This document shows positions 1-8,303 of a DNA stretch of 48,897 nt, piece by piece (position 1 is the first letter of the stretch; each line of letters starts with the position of its first letter). Where the stretch lies: the NCBI RefSeq assembly GCF_001449115.1, contig NZ_LAIJ01000007.1, positions 336,936 to 385,832 of the forward strand, given 5' to 3'. The notes below the pieces were generated by a model. It had not been told where the DNA came from and ran no database searches. It saw only the letters and a list, made by a program, of their open reading frames with translations. Origin of the DNA: Occallatibacter gabretensis. GTDB taxonomy: Bacteria; Acidobacteriota; Terriglobia; Terriglobales; Acidobacteriaceae. Both the position numbers and the translations under genes were made by a program.

Positions 1-303
1 CCCGCCCTTCCCCGTCATATGCAGGATCTGCCGCGCCAGCACCTTACCGTAATGCTTCCCCTTTTCAGGAGCGGCCAGCGCGCCAACCTCAATCCAGTCA
101 TCGACCGGAACTTCGGTCTCCGCGCCTTTCTCATCGGCCTTGTACTTGTGGGTCTCCACCTGCACCGTCACGTCATACTTTCCATCCGGCCGCTTCTTCG
201 CCTTTGCCTCCAGCGTGCGATTGGAAAACAACGTAATGTCCTCAAACAAATTGACGTCATTGATGTTCCCCAACCCACCGCACTCGTCCAGACACGAAGT
301 GAA
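1..303 (-). pseudogene. C-terminal fragment of M1-type aminopeptidase
   Basis: The minus strand encodes about 100 residues with no initiation site. Visible stretches are NDVNLFEDITLFSNRTLEAK, VTVQVETHKYKADEKG and EVPVDDWIEVGALAAPEKGK. By recall this resembles the C-terminal beta domain of large membrane-linked M1 aminopeptidases (the ABC-permease/aminopeptidase type common in Acidobacteria). The catalytic HExxH region is absent. Upstream (to the right) the frame meets a TAG at about 304-306 and further stops, immediately beside a long inverted repeat at 318-365. The fragment runs off the left edge. What is seen is a coding-like fragment cut at its 5' side; that it was broken by a rearrangement is inferred. 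The family call is from recognition only. Confidence 0.5.
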
Positions 304-317
304 CTATCCGCCTGCCA

Positions 318-365
318 AATCAACGGAGTGCTGATGACACTATTGTCATCAGCGCTCCGTTGATT
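318..365. repeat. 22-bp inverted repeat with 4-nt loop
   Basis: The arms at 318-339 and 344-365 are reverse complements over 22 bp with one mismatch (T at 329 against the expected C) and a loop of only 4 nt. No T-run follows on either side, so an intrinsic terminator is unlikely. It lies at the break of the truncated peptidase, which fits a palindromic mobile repeat, a hairpin target site or a recombination scar. Confidence 0.8.
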
Positions 366-624
366 CGTGCCCAGGGGAGCAATCTCGATGAGGTTTGCTT
401 CCGATTGACAGTTTGACATGTAACCCGCGTGACTGCTGGGACGCCCGCACTCTTGCGCCGGATGGGTTTTCCTCCGTATGAATCGAAAGCGATCGCGCAA
501 TTCGTGGTCCCGTTTTGTTTTCGAGAACAGTGAGATTCACGTCGACACATGCATTGCTCTTTTTCAAATATTGGAGAACAAAAGCATGAAGCATCTCTGT
601 ATGGACGAAGTATGCCTCATGCCC
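366..624. other. Intergenic, no gene recognised
   Basis: Short open frames exist here on both strands but none has a recognisable domain, convincing ribosome binding site or homologous look. It is probably debris between the broken peptidase and the 3' end of the GH27 gene. Confidence 0.5.
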
Positions 625-3174
625 TCAATACGTCTCAGAAACGTTGATAAGTGTACCAACATCCGCTCCGTTATCCGCAGAGAAGACGGCATTCAACAGG
701 AAGGTACTGCTGTTGTCGCAAGCCGGGCTAAAAGCGATTGGGACTTCAATGCTTCGCGATGCCGAGGCCGCGATGTCGCCCAGGAGTAACGGAGAAGGGA
801 GTACGACAGCGGCTTTGCAACTGGAACTGCTATTGTTCAACGTTATTGTGAAGCTATTTACGAGCGTACGGTGCGCCGTGGCTATGCCATTGTTGGAGAG
901 AGTGAGCTTCCATAGGCGCAGGAGATCGGAACCTGATTTGCCGGTGATGGCTCCGCTGAGGTTGGCCTTGTTGACGACAGGGCCGACGGTGATGCTATCT
1001 AGCCCTGGAGCATAACCAGACTGGTTAGGGTTGGTAAAGACGATCTGGTTTGTGCCGGCGTTGAGCTGCACTGGAATCACCAGGAACTGGGGCGAGTCCC
1101 AGGAACTTCCGTTGACGTCCAACTCGACGGGCGTACCGCCACTCACGTAGACGTAGAAAGAACGGGGACCATCTTCGGTGTAGTCTATCTCCAACTGATA
1201 GGTACCGACCTGCGGCGCGATGACGTTATTGAAGGTAACGGCGTTCTGTGTGCCTGCACCGAAGTTTCCGACGTAAGCTCCTCCGGAGCAATAAGAGCAG
1301 CCGCCTACGCTGGCCGTTCCGGAGAGCTGAGCGGCTTCAGCCTCGTAGGTGGTGAAGTTGGGAGCGGGCTCTTTGCCGTCACCGGAGATGACGATACGGT
1401 CAAGGTTCGGAGCGTAGGTTCCAGGATTGCCGAAGGTGATCGTATTGACTCCGGCAGTGAGGGCAACGGGAACGGTTGTGGACTGCGGAAGATTGAAGCT
1501 TCCACCGCCCATGTTCAGAGTAGCTGGCGAGTTTCCATTCACGGTGTAGACGAAGGCGCGCGGGCCTTCGGTGTTTGCATCGACTTCCATGCGATAGATG
1601 CCAGATTTCTCGACGATGACATTGTTGAAGGTGACGTTGTTCGTCGTGTTGGAAGCTCCGATATAGCCAACTTCGTTCCCATCGGAGCAGGCGGGACACG
1701 GATAGACAGTTGCGGCACCGCTAAGTACGGCGGTATCGGCTCCGTAGCTTTGGCCGTTGGTTGCGGGGACGCGGCCGATTGGCCGCACTTTGAGCAAGCG
1801 CGAACCGTGGCCGAGAAGGGTTGTCCTGAAGGCAATCGGAGAAGCACCGAGGTCGATACGGTTCCAGATATCGCGCACGCTAGCGGCACTGGCGAAACCT
1901 AGGTCGCTCCAACGAACGGTGACGTCTGAGGTGAGGCCGTTCAGGTTATAGAGAGCGACGTAGACGCTGCCATCTCCGGCGTCGGCTACCCACACGGGCT
2001 GCGCTCCACCTTTGACTTGAATACCGGGGTGAACGGATTGGTCGACGGCAAGAAGCTCGTCGTTGGTGAAAGCAGATTTGGCGAAATCGTCGAGCTGCGT
2101 GAGATCGCCGCCTAAGTAGAGCGGCGCATTCGCCATGGACCAGATTGTGACGGCGGTCTGTTTTTCTTCATCGCTCAGTCCGTCTTCCGTTCCCATGCCC
2201 ACGTCGAGCGTGTCGAGGTCGTTCCAACCGAGTGCAGGGCTTGTGTCATGTTCCCAGCCCACAACTTCGTATTCGCGGAGAACGATTCGCGGCCAGTCCG
2301 TGAGAGTTGCGCAGTCGCCTTCGCATTCAACATCCTGATCGATACGGCGCGCGTTTGAAAACTGCTGCCAGGTGCTGAAATAGTCCTGATCGAGATCCCA
2401 GGAGATTGTCATCCAGATGGGTCGGCCGCTCTGCGCAATGGCCGTTGACCAGGCCTGCACATCCGGACGGTCGTCGATTGCAGTGCTGTCTACGTCAGAG
2501 CCGGGAGCAACAGCGTCCAGCTTGATGAAGTCGATGCCCCAGGAGGCGAATTGATCGACGACCGAGTTGATGTACGCCTGTGCGCCTGGCTTAGTGAAAT
2601 CAATTTTGTCGTGATAGGGGTTGGGGGGCGCGGACGCGAAGGTATTGCCCTGCGCGAGAGGGATCGCGACGATCTGCTGCGTGGTATAGGGCGTTCCAAG
2701 GATGGGATAGTTACCATCGACAGCGGGCTGCTCAATGCCGGGAATCCAATAGATGCCGGCCTTCTGGCCATTGGCATGGATATGGTCGACGAGCGCCTTC
2801 ATGTCAGGGAAGGTAGTGGAATTTGGAATGGGGCGGCCATTGGAGTCGAAGCTGCCCTGCCAGCCGGAGTCGATATTGATGTACTGAAAGCCGTGTTGTT
2901 GAAGGCCGGAAGCCTTGAGAGCGTCCGACTGAGCCTGGATGTTTGCCTGGGTGAGGAAACTGCCGTTGATGGTCTGCTCACTGAAGCTGCTCCAGCCCAG
3001 ATAGGGCCTCTGACCAACACCATTCACCTGCGCACAGACAGGGATAACCGACAGGAGCAGGGCGGCGCCCACAGGAAAAATGGCGTTAAGCCAGGGCGTC
3101 TTGTGAATTTGCGTCGACTGCGAGTTGGAGCGAAGTGTCTCCAATGTGTTTTTCAGAAGTCCGACGGGAATCAT
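625..3174 (-). CDS. Secreted GH27 alpha-galactosidase with two CBM-like modules
   Basis: Likely removes terminal alpha-galactosyl residues from oligo- or polysaccharides outside the cytoplasm. A hydrophobic segment ending in VIPVCAQ serves as signal peptide or membrane anchor. The GH27 (beta/alpha)8 domain begins at RPYLGWSSFSE and shows YINIDSGWQG; FIKLDA at about residue 220 supplies the nucleophile Asp, and RIDQDVE about 60 residues later probably carries the acid/base Asp. After a beta-sandwich come two related modules (CPACSDGNEVGYIG... and CSYCSGGAYVGNFG...) with CBM35/CBM6-like motifs, each starting with a CxxC pair, then a C-terminal beta domain. ATG at 3174 follows GGAG, so it is preferred over TTG at 3186. 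A LacI-type operator lies at 3217-3230. The enzyme class is well supported; exact substrate is not. Confidence 0.88.
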   Translation of the reverse strand: MIPVGLLKNTLETLRSNSQSTQIHKTPWLNAIFPVGAALLLSVIPVCAQVNGVGQRPYLGWSSFSEQTINGSFLTQANIQAQSDALKASGLQQHGFQYINIDSGWQGSFDSNGRPIPNSTTFPDMKALVDHIHANGQKAGIYWIPGIEQPAVDGNYPILGTPYTTQQIVAIPLAQGNTFASAPPNPYHDKIDFTKPGAQAYINSVVDQFASWGIDFIKLDAVAPGSDVDSTAIDDRPDVQAWSTAIAQSGRPIWMTISWDLDQDYFSTWQQFSNARRIDQDVECEGDCATLTDWPRIVLREYEVVGWEHDTSPALGWNDLDTLDVGMGTEDGLSDEEKQTAVTIWSMANAPLYLGGDLTQLDDFAKSAFTNDELLAVDQSVHPGIQVKGGAQPVWVADAGDGSVYVALYNLNGLTSDVTVRWSDLGFASAASVRDIWNRIDLGASPIAFRTTLLGHGSRLLKVRPIGRVPATNGQSYGADTAVLSGAATVYPCPACSDGNEVGYIGASNTTNNVTFNNVIVEKSGIYRMEVDANTEGPRAFVYTVNGNSPATLNMGGGSFNLPQSTTVPVALTAGVNTITFGNPGTYAPNLDRIVISGDGKEPAPNFTTYEAEAAQLSGTASVGGCSYCSGGAYVGNFGAGTQNAVTFNNVIAPQVGTYQLEIDYTEDGPRSFYVYVSGGTPVELDVNGSSWDSPQFLVIPVQLNAGTNQIVFTNPNQSGYAPGLDSITVGPVVNKANLSGAITGKSGSDLLRLWKLTLSNNGIATAHRTLVNSFTITLNNSSSSCKAAVVLPSPLLLGDIAASASRSIEVPIAFSPACDNSSTFLLNAVFSADNGADVGTLINVSETY

Positions 3175-3216
3175 CTGGCTCTCCAAAGTGCGAAGGATAG
3201 ATCAACACGGAATTAA

Positions 3217-3230
3217 CGTGAACGTTAACG
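3217..3230. promoter_or_regulatory. Predicted LacI-family operator (GH27)
   Basis: CGTGAACGTTAACG matches the consensus CGTGTACGTTCACG of the locus at 12 of 14 positions and is itself near-palindromic around ACGT. It sits about 45 bp upstream of the GH27 start codon, where it could block the promoter. Confidence 0.65.
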
Positions 3231-3420
3231 ATAATTCGAAACGAAAAACACCGGAACTTTACGACCGAGCTCAGAAGATTGTCAAGATTTATCTTTGAAT
3301 ATTAAATTATGCTTGATAAATCGGGATATTTCGATATAGAGGGTCGATTGCAGACAGAAAGATATCTGTGAAGCGTGCCGGTTCTGTTTCAAAAATCTAT
3401 TGCCATAAATTGGGAAATAG

Positions 3421-3434
3421 CGGTAACGTAAACG
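3421..3434. promoter_or_regulatory. Predicted LacI-family operator (DUF5107-TPR/MFS)
   Basis: Read on the minus strand this is CGTTTACGTTACCG: 11 of 14 to the locus consensus and 12 of 14 to the second TonB-receptor operator. It ends about 30 bp before the start of the DUF5107-TPR gene. Confidence 0.5.
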
Positions 3435-3464
3435 TGACGTATTTTAATTCACACGATCTATTCA

Positions 3465-6400
3465 GTGACCATGAAACTGCATACGACGGAATTACCGCTC
3501 CTGGTACTCCCCGACCCTCCGGCGAGCGAGACTGCTCCGGTAAAGGCGTGGGAGGAATCGGTGGTGATGACCACTTACCTTCCCGCTACGCCGGACCCCA
3601 ATCCTCTCTTTCTTGAAAAGCGCGTTTATCAGGGCAGCAGCGGAAAAGTTTATCCACTGCCGGTCATCGATCGCATTGCAACCGAGCCTTGCGAGCACAC
3701 ATGGCAGGCGGTACATCTCGAAAACAAATATCTGCGCATCATGATCCTGCCGGAGATTGGCGGACGAATTCATGTTGGATGTGACAAGAGAAACGGTTAC
3801 GACTTCTTCTACCGGCAGAACTTGATTAAGCCGGCGCTTGTGGGGCTTGCCGGGCCCTGGATATCAGGCGGAGTAGAGTTTAACTGGCCTCAGCATCACC
3901 GCCCTGCGACGTTTCTTCCTGTCGAGGTCAGCATCGAACGTCATGAGGATGGCTCGGTGACAGCGTGGTGCAGCGACCACGATCCGATCTCCCGCATGAA
4001 GGGTATGCATGGCGTCTGCCTGAGGCCTGGGTGCGCATACGTAGAACTGAAGGTTCGCTTATATAACCGAACCTGGGACACGCAGACATTTTTGTGGTGG
4101 GCCAACGTTGCTACTCGCGTTCATGAACGCTATCAGTCTTTCTTTCCCAACGACGTACGCTTTGTGGCTGATCATGCCAAGCGAGCCGTTACAGAATTCC
4201 CGTGCAGTCTTGGCACATATTACGGAATCGACTATGGAGAGAGGGCACGCCACGGAGTGCCTGCCTCGGAACAACCTGCGAACTTTGTGCCCGACGGCAG
4301 TTATCCGCGGAACGATCTGGGCTGGTATGCCAATATTCCAGTTCCGACAAGCTACATGATTGTGAACTCGCAAGAAGATTTTTTTGGCGGTTACGATCAT
4401 GAAGCTGGAGCGGGAGTGGTGCATGTTGCAAACCATCACATTGCTCCCGGCAAGAAACAGTGGACGTGGGGAAACCATGAGTTCGGGTACGCCTGGGATC
4501 GAAGCCTCACGGGCAACGATGGTCCTTATATCGAGTTGATGGCCGGCGTTTATACAGACAACCAGCCTGATTTCTCGTACCTGGCCCCTGGAGAAACGAA
4601 GACCTTCAGCCAGTTCTGGTATCCGGTGATGAAGATCGGAGTACCGGATACAGCAAATCTGCATGCCGCGTTGCGAGTCGCGATGTATCCGGAAGGCCTG
4701 GAGGTTCATCTCCTATCGACACACGAGATCCGTGATGCCGTGTTGCGGCTCAAATCACCACGCAACGAGGAGGCGGTTCGAATTAGTACGTTGCGACCCG
4801 AGAAGCCAGAAGTAATCCATCTGCCGTTTACAAATTCCGCTGAAGATTGGGTTCTTGAACTCGAATCAGAGGACGAGATACTTCTTCGTTACACTCTATC
4901 GAAGACTCAGCCTGCGGCTGCACCGATGGCAGCGACTGAGCCTCTAGCGCCGGAGGAGATTGCCACCGATGATGAACTCTATCTGACCGGACTTCACCTG
5001 GAACAATACCGTCATGCTACTCGCTCGCCCGTACCATATTGGCACGAAGGACTCCGGCGTGATCCTGAGGACAGCAGAATCAACAATGCGTTGGGAAGGT
5101 TTCATCTTCGTCGCGGTGAGTTTGCGGATGCGGAGCAATGCTTCAGGACGGCAATCGCTCGACTCACGATGCGCAATCCAAACCCCTATGATAGCGAGGC
5201 TTATTACAACCTCGGAATGACGTTGCTTTTTCAGCATCGTACAGACGTCGCCTACGATTCGTTTTACAAGGCGACGTGGTCCGCGGCGTGGCGGGGACCG
5301 GCTTACCACCGTCTGGCGGAGATCGATTTGCGTAGAGGCCGTCTTGCCGCGGCTATGGATCACATTACGCGATCCCTTCGAGCAGAGTCAGAAAATCTCA
5401 ATGCGCTCAATCTCAAAGTTGCAATTCTGCGACGCCTTGGCTTAACTGAAGAAGCTGACGCTGAATTGAACGCCGCTGCAAAGCTGGATCCATTGGATAT
5501 CTGGACCAACTTCTCTCAAAGCGGCGTGATTCCATCGGAAGCTGGCAAGCGGCTTGATCTGGTATTCGATCTGATTCGCTCCGGACTTGTTGAAGAGGCT
5601 GGTTGTGTTTTAGACGCCGGTACTACTGCAATGGAACTCTACACACGAGCGTTGGTTCTGGATCTGCGTGGACAATGCGAGGCCGCTCTCACATGCGCGG
5701 TCCATGCCTCAGCCGCTAGTCCTACATATGTTTTTCCGAGCCTGCTGGAAGAGATGAAGGTATTGCAGAGGGCAATCCTTGTATATCCGCAGGATGCCAG
5801 AGCGCCATACTACCTGGGCAATCTTCTCTACGACCGTAAACGCCACCGCGAGGCGGTCCAACATTGGGAGAGAGCCGCTGAGCTTGATCCGAATTTTCCT
5901 ACTGCGTGGCGAAACCTGGGAATTGCCTACTTCAACGTGGAACACAATCCGGCGAAAGCACGCAAGGCCTTTGAGCAGGCGCGTAAGGCTGATCCGGATG
6001 ATGCTCGAATCCTTTATGAGGAAGATCAGCTCAGAAAGCGTCTCGGAGATGATCCTGCTGAGCGCCTTACAATCCTCGAAGAGCATCGCGGACTTGTGGC
6101 ACGGAGAGACGATATTTCAGTTGAGCTGGCTGCGATTTATAACCAGGTTGGCAGGCCCGCGGCCGCTTTGGCGTTATTACTCGCACGGCAGTTTCAGCCC
6201 TGGGAGGGTGGAGAGGGATTGGTACTCGGCGAATATGTACGCGCCCAACTGTTGCTGGGCCAAGCAGCTCTTGCCAAGGGCAATGCGTGTGCAGCTATTA
6301 ATTACTTCGAAGCGGCTGATCGGCCTCCGCAGAGCCTGAATGAGGCAAGACATCTATTGGCCAACAGCAGCAATATTGAGTTCTGGCTGGGAGAAGCATG

Positions 6401-6839
6401 GGCTGCGAAGGGCGAATTAGATAATGCAAAGCGGCACTGGGAGCGAGCTGTTCGGCAACGTGGCGATTTCCAGCAAATGCAGGTTCGCACTGTATCCGAG
6501 ATGACCTATTGGAGCGCTCTGGCCATGCGCCGCCTGGGGCGTGAAGAGGAAGCAGCAGCTTTGTTCCGAGAGATTCTCGAGTACGCGACGGCACTTGAAA
6601 GAAGCGTGCCGAAGATCGATTATTTTGCGACCTCGCTGCCTACGATGCTTCTATTCGATGAAGATCTCAAAAGCCGGCAGAACATCACGGCAACATTCTT
6701 GAAGGCACAGGCATTGCTTGGGCTCGGCAAAAACGCAGAGGCGCTGGCCGCCCTGGCTGAAGTTGAAAAACTGGACCGCGCTCATGCCGCGGCCCGCGAT
6801 CTGGACGCGGCAAACCTGTTGCAGCATGTGGACGGATAA
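3465..6839 (+). CDS. DUF5107 domain protein with C-terminal TPR repeats
   Basis: A 1124-residue protein. Residues about 30-440 match the DUF5107 pattern (LRIMILPEIGGRIHVGCDKR, GGVEFNWPQHHRP, WWANVATRVH), a galactose-mutarotase-like beta-sandwich. Residues about 480-1120 are a series of TPR helices (for example AYYNLGMTLLFQHRTDVAYD and PYYLGNLLYDRKRHREAVQ). No signal peptide is visible, so it is probably cytoplasmic. Family members usually sit in sugar-utilisation loci, so it may bind or process sugars and dock partners through the TPRs; the reaction is not established from sequence. The start is GTG 3465 or ATG 3471, and no clear ribosome binding site separates them. It lies 2 bp before the MFS transporter gene, so the two are probably co-translated. 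Confidence 0.85.
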   Translation: MTMKLHTTELPLLVLPDPPASETAPVKAWEESVVMTTYLPATPDPNPLFLEKRVYQGSSGKVYPLPVIDRIATEPCEHTWQAVHLENKYLRIMILPEIGGRIHVGCDKRNGYDFFYRQNLIKPALVGLAGPWISGGVEFNWPQHHRPATFLPVEVSIERHEDGSVTAWCSDHDPISRMKGMHGVCLRPGCAYVELKVRLYNRTWDTQTFLWWANVATRVHERYQSFFPNDVRFVADHAKRAVTEFPCSLGTYYGIDYGERARHGVPASEQPANFVPDGSYPRNDLGWYANIPVPTSYMIVNSQEDFFGGYDHEAGAGVVHVANHHIAPGKKQWTWGNHEFGYAWDRSLTGNDGPYIELMAGVYTDNQPDFSYLAPGETKTFSQFWYPVMKIGVPDTANLHAALRVAMYPEGLEVHLLSTHEIRDAVLRLKSPRNEEAVRISTLRPEKPEVIHLPFTNSAEDWVLELESEDEILLRYTLSKTQPAAAPMAATEPLAPEEIATDDELYLTGLHLEQYRHATRSPVPYWHEGLRRDPEDSRINNALGRFHLRRGEFADAEQCFRTAIARLTMRNPNPYDSEAYYNLGMTLLFQHRTDVAYDSFYKATWSAAWRGPAYHRLAEIDLRRGRLAAAMDHITRSLRAESENLNALNLKVAILRRLGLTEEADAELNAAAKLDPLDIWTNFSQSGVIPSEAGKRLDLVFDLIRSGLVEEAGCVLDAGTTAMELYTRALVLDLRGQCEAALTCAVHASAASPTYVFPSLLEEMKVLQRAILVYPQDARAPYYLGNLLYDRKRHREAVQHWERAAELDPNFPTAWRNLGIAYFNVEHNPAKARKAFEQARKADPDDARILYEEDQLRKRLGDDPAERLTILEEHRGLVARRDDISVELAAIYNQVGRPAAALALLLARQFQPWEGGEGLVLGEYVRAQLLLGQAALAKGNACAAINYFEAADRPPQSLNEARHLLANSSNIEFWLGEAWAAKGELDNAKRHWERAVRQRGDFQQMQVRTVSEMTYWSALAMRRLGREEEAAALFREILEYATALERSVPKIDYFATSLPTMLLFDEDLKSRQNITATFLKAQALLGLGKNAEALAALAEVEKLDRAHAAARDLDAANLLQHVDG

Positions 6840-6841
6840 TT

Positions 6842-8275
6842 GTGCATGGACCGACTGCTTTACACCAAACTTCCACTTCCACCGATGCGACACGCGTGAC
6901 CGGATATGTTTGTGGCATTGCAATCGTGGCTGCACTGGGCGGCCTTCTGTTTGGATATGACTGGGTTGTTATTGGGGGGGCGCGTCAGTTTTTCGAAATT
7001 TACTTTCATCTTGGCAGCGCTGCGGCCGTGGGATGGGCAAACAGTTGCGCGCTTGTCGGATGTTTTATAGGTTCTCTGATTGCGGGAACTCTTGGAAACC
7101 AGTACGGGCGCAGACCGGTTCTGCTCATCTCTGCGGTGCTCTTTGCTGTTTCCTCTGTCCTCACTGGGTGGGCATTTTCCTTTTCGATGTTTATCGTGTG
7201 GCGAATCATCGGAGGGATTGCAATTGGACTAAGCTCCAACATCTCGCCTCTCTATATTGCCGAGATAAGTCCTGCATCGCATCGCGGACGGCTGGTAAGC
7301 CTCAATCAGTTCGCGATCGTCATCGGCATTCTGCTGGCTCAAATTGTGAATTGGCAAATTGCTGCGCCGGTGCCTGAGCACGCTTCCACAGATGTTCTAT
7401 TGGCGAGCTGGAATGTACAGCTGGGCTGGCGCTGGATGTTCACCGCGGTTGCTTTACCGGCTATGGTCTTTCTCGTGGCTTCTTTTGCAATCCCCGAAAG
7501 CCCGCGCTGGCTGCTCCTTAGAGGGCGCACCGAGCAAGCGCTCAAAGTTTTGAAGAAGATTGGCGGAAGTGAAGAGCATGCTCTTGCCGAGTCTCAGGCT
7601 ATCTCCAATGCCCTTCGAGAAGAAGAGTCACAAAAGAGCAGCTGGGTTGGACTGCTTCAGCCGGGTGTTCGCACCATTCTTCTTGTGGGTGTTTTACTAG
7701 CGGTCCTTCAGCAGTGGAGCGGTATCAATATCCTGTTCAACTATGCCGAGGAAGTATTCCGTGCGGCGGGAATGGGCGCCAACCAGGTCTTTATCGATAT
7801 CATGGTGACCGGCGCGATCAATTTGATTTTCACATTGATCGCAATGGTCTTCGTCGATAGGCTTGGCCGACGTCCACTAATGCTGGCCGGCTGCATCGGG
7901 ATTGGTGTATCGCACTTACTGGCCGGACTTGCTTATCAAGCTGGACAGAAAGGCGCGCTAGTTCTCATCCTGACGCTCTGCGCCATTGCTTGCTATGCAA
8001 TGACTCTTGCGCCACTCACCTGGGTGTTGATCGCAGAGATTTTTCCGAACCGGGTACGTTCGTCTGGTGTATCTGCCGCAGTTTGCGCGCTCTGGATTTC
8101 TTCCTTTGCACTGACCTACTCGTTCCCGTTCATCAATCACTCGCTGGGAAGTTCCGGCACCTTCTTTATATATGGTGTCATCTGTCTCGCCGGGGCGGTC
8201 TTCGTTTTCTTTCTGGTGCCGGAAACCAAGGGACGAACGCTGGAGGAACTCGAAGCGAAGACAATACGCGGATAA
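6842..8275 (+). CDS. Sugar-porter MFS transporter
   Basis: A 477-residue, 12-TM inner-membrane symporter of the sugar porter (XylE/GLUT) family. Signatures in order: GGLLFGYDWVVIGGA in TM1, GNQYGRRPVLL loop, PESPRWLLLRGR at the end of TM6, QQWSGINILFNYAE in TM7, DRLGRRPLML loop, PLTWVLIAEIFPNRVR in TM10 and the terminal PETKGRTLEELE. It likely imports monosaccharides, probably galactose, released by the exported hydrolases; the substrate is inferred from neighbours. The GTG start at 6842 lies 2 bp after the DUF5107-TPR stop. The gene converges on the GH36 gene with 28 bp between them and no obvious terminator. Confidence 0.93.
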   Translation: MHGPTALHQTSTSTDATRVTGYVCGIAIVAALGGLLFGYDWVVIGGARQFFEIYFHLGSAAAVGWANSCALVGCFIGSLIAGTLGNQYGRRPVLLISAVLFAVSSVLTGWAFSFSMFIVWRIIGGIAIGLSSNISPLYIAEISPASHRGRLVSLNQFAIVIGILLAQIVNWQIAAPVPEHASTDVLLASWNVQLGWRWMFTAVALPAMVFLVASFAIPESPRWLLLRGRTEQALKVLKKIGGSEEHALAESQAISNALREEESQKSSWVGLLQPGVRTILLVGVLLAVLQQWSGINILFNYAEEVFRAAGMGANQVFIDIMVTGAINLIFTLIAMVFVDRLGRRPLMLAGCIGIGVSHLLAGLAYQAGQKGALVLILTLCAIACYAMTLAPLTWVLIAEIFPNRVRSSGVSAAVCALWISSFALTYSFPFINHSLGSSGTFFIYGVICLAGAVFVFFLVPETKGRTLEELEAKTIRG

Positions 8276-8303
8276 GAGTGTTGTATAAGCTGCCCGCTCA
8301 TAC

